Below the pieces are notes generated by a model that searched no databases, had not been told where the DNA came from, and worked only from the letters and a program-made list of their open reading frames with translations. A stretch of 64,000 nucleotides of DNA from positions 1 to 64,000 of the forward strand of contig DASUFF010000030.1 in the NCBI GenBank assembly GCA_036274695.1. Direction: 5' to 3'. Position 1 is the first letter of the stretch. Every line of letters begins with the position of its first letter. Of this stretch, positions 61,601 through 64,000 are shown in pieces. The position numbers and the translations under genes were made by a program. This stretch comes from DASUFF01 sp036274695 (GTDB lineage: Bacteria > UBA10199 > JACPAL01 > GCA-016699445).

Positions 61601-62164
61601 TTGCTCGGCCGCCCGTACCACAACGATCCCGGAATCAATCACGAGATCTTGGAGGAGTTCCAAAAATTGGGCTATCCGGTGCTCACGCAGGATTCCTTGC
61701 CGATCGATCGGGACATCTTGGATCGGTTGTTCGGCGAAGAGGTCGAGAAGGGGATCGTGAGCCACGCGTTGGACGTCAAGGACGCCTGGAAAAACTCCTA
61801 CTCCGAGAACACCACGCGCAAGGTTTGGGCCGCGAAGTTCGCCGCGCGCCATCCGAACCTGGTGGCCTTGGAGCTCTCCAGTTTCAAGTGCGGTCACGAC
61901 GCGCCGGTCTACACCGTGGTGGAAGAAGTCATCGAGCACTCGGGCACGCCCTACTTCTGCTTCAAGGACATCGACGAGAACAAGCCCACCGGATCGATCA
62001 AGATCCGCTTGGAGACGATGCACTACTTCCTGACCCGCTACCGCGAGGACATGCTCAAGGCCGAGAAGAAGCTGGAAGGCATCGAGGCGGAATTGAAGGC
62101 CTACGAAGAACAGTTGCGGCGGGAGTTGGGGGCGGGGTATCAGCCGAGCGTCGTTAATTTGTAG
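58682..62164 (+). CDS. Two-domain BadF/BadG activase fused to a DUF2229 dehydratase-like region
   Basis: 1160 residues. Two ASKHA ATPase domains: residues 4-285 (FLVGVDVGSTTVKAVVVE, VELGGQDAKMIFF, KCAGGTGAVIDK) and about 355-640 (FIGLDGGSTSTKAVLVS, VDVGGQDIKVMILK, QCSAGNGYFLQSTA). A Cys cluster CYFCKNKC follows near 660. From about 770 the DUF2229 region begins (LKIGIPRVLNQYSTNPLFTA) with DPCFPSKVG and late CGHDAPVYTVVEE. Activases of this kind drive electrons into a partner dehydratase at the cost of ATP. Partner is the preceding gene. Substrate unknown. Confidence 0.85.
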   Translation: MSETKFLVGVDVGSTTVKAVVVEVATDKMIWSDYQRHETKQPEKTLELLKEIEDKTGVCAGNTRMFITGSGGGGIGARLGAKFVQEVNAVSLAVEKLHPEVQSVVELGGQDAKMIFFKEIEESGKKKKMPTMNDKCAGGTGAVIDKINAKLRIPSEQLCQLGHTGIKLHPVAGKCGVFAESDINSLQKMGIPNDELMASLFESIIVQNLSVLTRGNTLKPTVLLLGGPNCYIKGMKEAWRNNIPKIWEERGVEVPDKPIEELIKVPENAQYYAALGAIEYGKTEDEDIGQYKGAGELEHYIKVGRQEEMAKKAAQSGGGKGLIKDEAELNEFLDRYKKEKFIPTTFEAGTVVEGFIGLDGGSTSTKAVLVSKDKKILAKAYQLSKGNPIQDTIEVIGNLQKMIEDQGCTMNVLGIGTTGYAKDILKDTLNGDAAIVETVAHTESALHFYPDTDVIVDVGGQDIKVMILKNGRVKDFKLNTQCSAGNGYFLQSTAQGFGVPVEDFAAKAFSAKTFPEFGYGCAVFMQSDIVDFQRQGWKPEEIMAGLANVLPKNIWLYVSQIPNLSSLGTKFVLQGGTQHNMAAVKSQVDFIESRFKDKGLKPDVVVHKHCGEAGAIGAGIEAARLYANGHRTKFIGLDRVKEITYRTTRSEETRCYFCKNKCLRTFIDVKTKSTTEIKAEDVPVFKSKVPLEPGENRIIIATCEKGTVEDVNAMRGIKKGLDAIKEKNPNMVHWAAENVWKSFKPPLVADAIPEKIKNDKMKARVELMKRRAELKIGIPRVLNQYSTNPLFTAYFESLGIQPQNIVYSDFTDEKLYKDGAKRGAIDPCFPSKVGIPHVHNLLFTQHEKKKLDYIFFPMIDDLLTPLKNVQASRACPTVTATPEAVKAAFTKEGDIFAEKGIKYLDTFVNVGTPKLFERQMFEQFVDILGLSPEENARAVAEGYKALKAFDDTQRIMGRETIEMLEKENRLGVVLLGRPYHNDPGINHEILEEFQKLGYPVLTQDSLPIDRDILDRLFGEEVEKGIVSHALDVKDAWKNSYSENTTRKVWAAKFAARHPNLVALELSSFKCGHDAPVYTVVEEVIEHSGTPYFCFKDIDENKPTGSIKIRLETMHYFLTRYREDMLKAEKKLEGIEAELKAYEEQLRRELGAGYQPSVVNL

Positions 62165-62187
62165 AAAAACATAGGTCCTATGGGGCC

Positions 62188-62208
62188 TATACGACTTATA
62201 GGACTTAT
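62188..62208 (+). repeat. Copy of the TATACGAC repeat overlapping the next start
   Basis: 21 bases that match 62670-62690 at 20 positions (one T for C). They extend into the ATG of the following small gene. The other copy forms half of a 38-bp palindrome at 62653-62690. Confidence 0.7.
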
Positions 62209-62488
62209 GTCTTTTGAATCTCAGAAAATCTTGTTTCAAATTTACAGAGAAGGCAGCTTCAACCGCCGTTACCGCGTGGTGTACTTCACCGAACTGGGCG
62301 ACAAGAACAAAGAGAGCGAGATCAACCACGCCCTGGCGGGCGACCCCATCTACGACGGCTTCATCAAGGACTTCCGCAAGGACGAGGCCAAGGCCATTAT
62401 TGACCGGCATCTCGATGCTTTAAACAACGGCGAGAGCTTTAATGCCGAGCAGTTCAAGCAGGATCTAAAGTCTTACATGCCATCCTAA
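62207..62488 (+). CDS. Small hypothetical protein
   Basis: 93 residues from the ATG at 62207, which lies in the repeat copy; the upstream frame (MGPIRLIGL) translates the repeat and is unlikely to be native. The body is hydrophilic, with FKIYREGSF-like and VVYFTELGDKNKESEINHAL segments ending LKSYMPS. No domain recognised. 42 bases after the activase, so possibly the third operon gene. Confidence 0.55.
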   Translation: MSFESQKILFQIYREGSFNRRYRVVYFTELGDKNKESEINHALAGDPIYDGFIKDFRKDEAKAIIDRHLDALNNGESFNAEQFKQDLKSYMPS

Positions 62489-63033
62489 AATCTGCGGTGC
62501 TGCCTGCGGGCCTGATACAGGCGCTCGGTAAAGCCGCCTTCCTCTAAAAATTTTCTTTCTAGTTGCCGGAGCTGTTGGTCGAGCAGGTAGTTGGCTTGGT
62601 GAATCAGACAAAGGGCGGTGTTGGCCGCGGTTTCCGGGTCCCCGCGTTCAAAATAAGTCCTATAGGTCGTATACGACCTATAGGACTTATACCCAAGTTG
62701 CCTCACCTCGAGAGCGCGCAGGTCGTTCTTGCTCCACAAAGTAAGGCCGCGCTGTCTTAAAAAATCCTCAAAATCGAGCAGGAGTTCCTCCAAGCTAGCG
62801 CGGGCTACCCCCATCAGTTTCAGCTCTGTCTTTTTAGAGGTGCCGGAGGCCATGCTTCCTTCGGCGATGTTCTGTTTGCCGCTGCGGGCGGCTTGAACCA
62901 TTTGGTCGTGGGTGCGGGATCTTCGCTCAATGAACCGGTCGCAGAACCGCAGCGTGGCGTCATAGATGATTTCCGCGGTCTGGTAGGACTTCAGGTTTCG
63001 ATAGCCGCCATGAGAGGGAATGAGCTCAGTCAT
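62485..63033 (-). CDS. Four-helix bundle protein (S23/IVP type) with in-frame repeat insertion
   Basis: 182 residues. N-terminal NLKSYQTAEIIYDATLRFCD and QMVQAARSGKQNIAEG are signatures of the family found in 23S intervening sequences and as free genes. A stretch reading GYKSYRSYTTYRTYFERG interrupts the usual fold, encoded by a perfect 38-bp palindrome. The ends then resume with ETAANTALCLIHQANYLLDQ. The insertion keeps frame. Convergent with the small gene, overlapping by 4 bases. Confidence 0.8.
   Translation of the reverse strand: MTELIPSHGGYRNLKSYQTAEIIYDATLRFCDRFIERRSRTHDQMVQAARSGKQNIAEGSMASGTSKKTELKLMGVARASLEELLLDFEDFLRQRGLTLWSKNDLRALEVRQLGYKSYRSYTTYRTYFERGDPETAANTALCLIHQANYLLDQQLRQLERKFLEEGGFTERLYQARRQHRRF
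62653..62690. repeat. Perfect 38-bp palindrome inside the four-helix bundle gene
   Basis: The two 18-base arms (62653-62670 and 62673-62690) are exact reverse complements around a central AT, so the whole 38 bases read the same on both strands. The right half repeats at 62188-62208 with one mismatch, 482 bases upstream in the same orientation. Built from units such as CCTATAGGAC. Confidence 0.9.
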
Positions 63034-63137
63034 GCCGAACTAGCACAATCGGTGCCAATAAAATCGAGCTTGGCGATTCGCCAAAAAGACCGAAATTCTG
63101 GATTCCAAAGTACGAATTTTAGACCTATGTCTGGGGC

Positions 63138-63464
63138 ATGTTGCTGGCCCCGATTTTAGCTAAATGCCCCACCTGTGGTTCGCAGGACGTCTTCTATAGT
63201 TGCCACGTCACCTGCTGTTTCAACCACGTCTGTAACGAATGCCGGACCACCTTCGAGTTGGCGACGGACGCCTCCGGGGATCGTTATGAAGGGACTTTTC
63301 CCGACCCCGGCGAGCGCGATACCTCGCTCCCCATGGCCCCTTGCGCGGTTTGCGAAAAGGCCGAGGTCTATCAATTGCCTGAAGGCGGCAATCTCGTTTG
63401 CTCCTCCTGCCGGGCCCTTTTGTCTCTCCGTTACGAGAAGATCGTTCCCGACCGAAAAGGTTGA
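63138..63464 (+). CDS. Small double zinc-ribbon protein
   Basis: 108 residues. Two Cys4 sites: CPTCGSQDVF with CNEC (an additional CHVTCC lies between), and CAVC with CSSCRALL. No membrane part. Likely binds zinc; function unknown. It stands alone between the four-helix-bundle gene and the truncated gene at the end. Confidence 0.6.
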   Translation: MLLAPILAKCPTCGSQDVFYSCHVTCCFNHVCNECRTTFELATDASGDRYEGTFPDPGERDTSLPMAPCAVCEKAEVYQLPEGGNLVCSSCRALLSLRYEKIVPDRKG

Positions 63465-63537
63465 TTTTAACCCATCCCCGTTGCCCGGGATTCCGCAACC
63501 CATTCCTAAAGATTTGATTTTAAAAGAAAAGCTCTAG

Positions 63538-63553
63538 GGACCTTCGAAGGTCC
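63538..63553. repeat. 16-bp perfect palindrome
   Basis: GGACCTTC-GAAGGTCC in the gap between the zinc-ribbon gene and the last gene. No T-run. May be an operator or the base of an RNA stem. Confidence 0.35.
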
Positions 63554-63600
63554 GGTTGGCATGTCCGTTGCTTTCCTCCAAAGACAACAAGGAGAACGAC

Positions 63601-64000
63601 ATGACCGATGCACCGACTTTTCAGCTGACCGGCACCTTTGTCCCCGTCACCGTCGAATCGATGCCCCCGGACGACAGTTCCTTGCCGAGCGACGTTCGGA
63701 CCTATTCGCTGACCTTGGACGACGGCAATGCGGCCGATCCCACGCATCGCATTTACGAAAAAGTGACCATCTATCAGCCGCCCGACGGCCGGCCGGTGAG
63801 CGCGGACTACGACCGGACCATGCGGGAGCACAATCCGCCTCTCGAACGCCATTTGGTGCCGATCGGCAATCACTACGAAGTCGCTTACATGACCAATTAC
63901 GATTGGAACCGATATCAAGAGGCCTATACGTCTTTGCTCTCCGCACGGGAGGAGACCGTTCGATCCCACAGCCTGATGTCCGACCTGGGCGTCGGCCCGG
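63601..64000 (+). CDS. Unknown protein, truncated by the window end
   Basis: 133 codons are readable without a stop. Begins MTDAPTFQLTGTFVPVTVES; AAGGAG lies 7 bases upstream. The sequence (for example RIYEKVTIYQPPDGRPVSAD and NYDWNRYQEAYTSL) has no signal peptide and no family I recognise. Codon use is like its neighbours. Confidence 0.55.
   Translation, partial: MTDAPTFQLTGTFVPVTVESMPPDDSSLPSDVRTYSLTLDDGNAADPTHRIYEKVTIYQPPDGRPVSADYDRTMREHNPPLERHLVPIGNHYEVAYMTNYDWNRYQEAYTSLLSAREETVRSHSLMSDLGVGP

Noticed and set aside
59666..62410. Very long minus-strand open frame (over 900 codons) opposite the activase gene
   Set aside because: Antisense to a protein with clear ASKHA and DUF2229 motifs; the frame shows no domain and arises from the high-GC codon bias.

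Overview
The window is high-GC DNA from a Gram-negative, diderm bacterium: it encodes TolC-type outer-membrane channels, an OprP-type porin, an ExbB/ExbD motor, many lipobox lipoproteins and a DsbD. An NDH-2, an Fe/Mn superoxide dismutase and Rieske proteins suggest an oxygen-exposed lifestyle. Cys-rich and Asp/Gly-rich lipoproteins, together with a BadF/DUF2229 activase pair, fit a deltaproteobacterium in the broad sense (Myxococcota/Bdellovibrionota-like or a related candidate lineage). There is no rRNA in the window, so this placement is inference. Genes are dense, and same-strand neighbours are often joined by ATGA or TAATG overlaps. I see no IS element, prophage or CRISPR array.

Layout. 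0-4 kb (minus strand): a stress cluster of small membrane or disordered proteins, superoxide dismutase, a FAD/Rieske oxidoreductase and a 17M-like protein. 3.8-6.9 kb: a NarL-type two-component system. 7-10.4 kb: an AI-2E-type permease, two small envelope proteins, a lipoprotein, a ferredoxin-metallo-beta-lactamase fusion and tRNA-Ser. 10.5-12.8 kb: three Spy/CpxP-like proteins with an ECF sigma factor and its anti-sigma factor. 12.9-17.6 kb: two lipoproteins, tadA, panE, an unknown protein and ppnP. 17.6-21.9 kb: a TolC-MacA-MacB exporter. 22-28 kb: an MFS exporter, a small Cys-rich protein, and a CzcC-CzcA heavy-metal pump without an adjacent CzcB. 28-35.6 kb: tRNA-Arg, NDH-2, release factor 3, DsbD and a thioredoxin-fold protein. 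35.6-45 kb: an HExxH lipoprotein, EF-P, SprT-like, ExbB/ExbD, a fatty-acid desaturase divergent from a FabR-like regulator, and two lipoproteins. 45-48.4 kb: a flavoprotein, an aldehyde dehydrogenase and a Rieske ferredoxin. 48.4-54.1 kb: a sulfate uptake operon. 54-64 kb: an Nfu scaffold, a TetR regulator, VapBC, and a large 2-hydroxyacyl-CoA-dehydratase-like pair.

The most interesting element lies before the sulfate operon. A 24-codon ORF ends in Phe-Phe-Cys-Cys-Arg-Arg-Cys-His and is followed by two mutually exclusive RNA stems. The first uses the Cys/Arg codons themselves. The second begins at the leader stop codon. This has the form of a ribosome-mediated cysteine attenuator controlling sulfate import. 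Other notable points are a promoter-overlapping palindrome between the desaturase and FabR-like genes, paired TTAAC/GTTAA operators before the dehydratase-like operon, a perfect 38-bp palindrome inside a four-helix-bundle gene, and a 27-bp palindromic repeat present twice.
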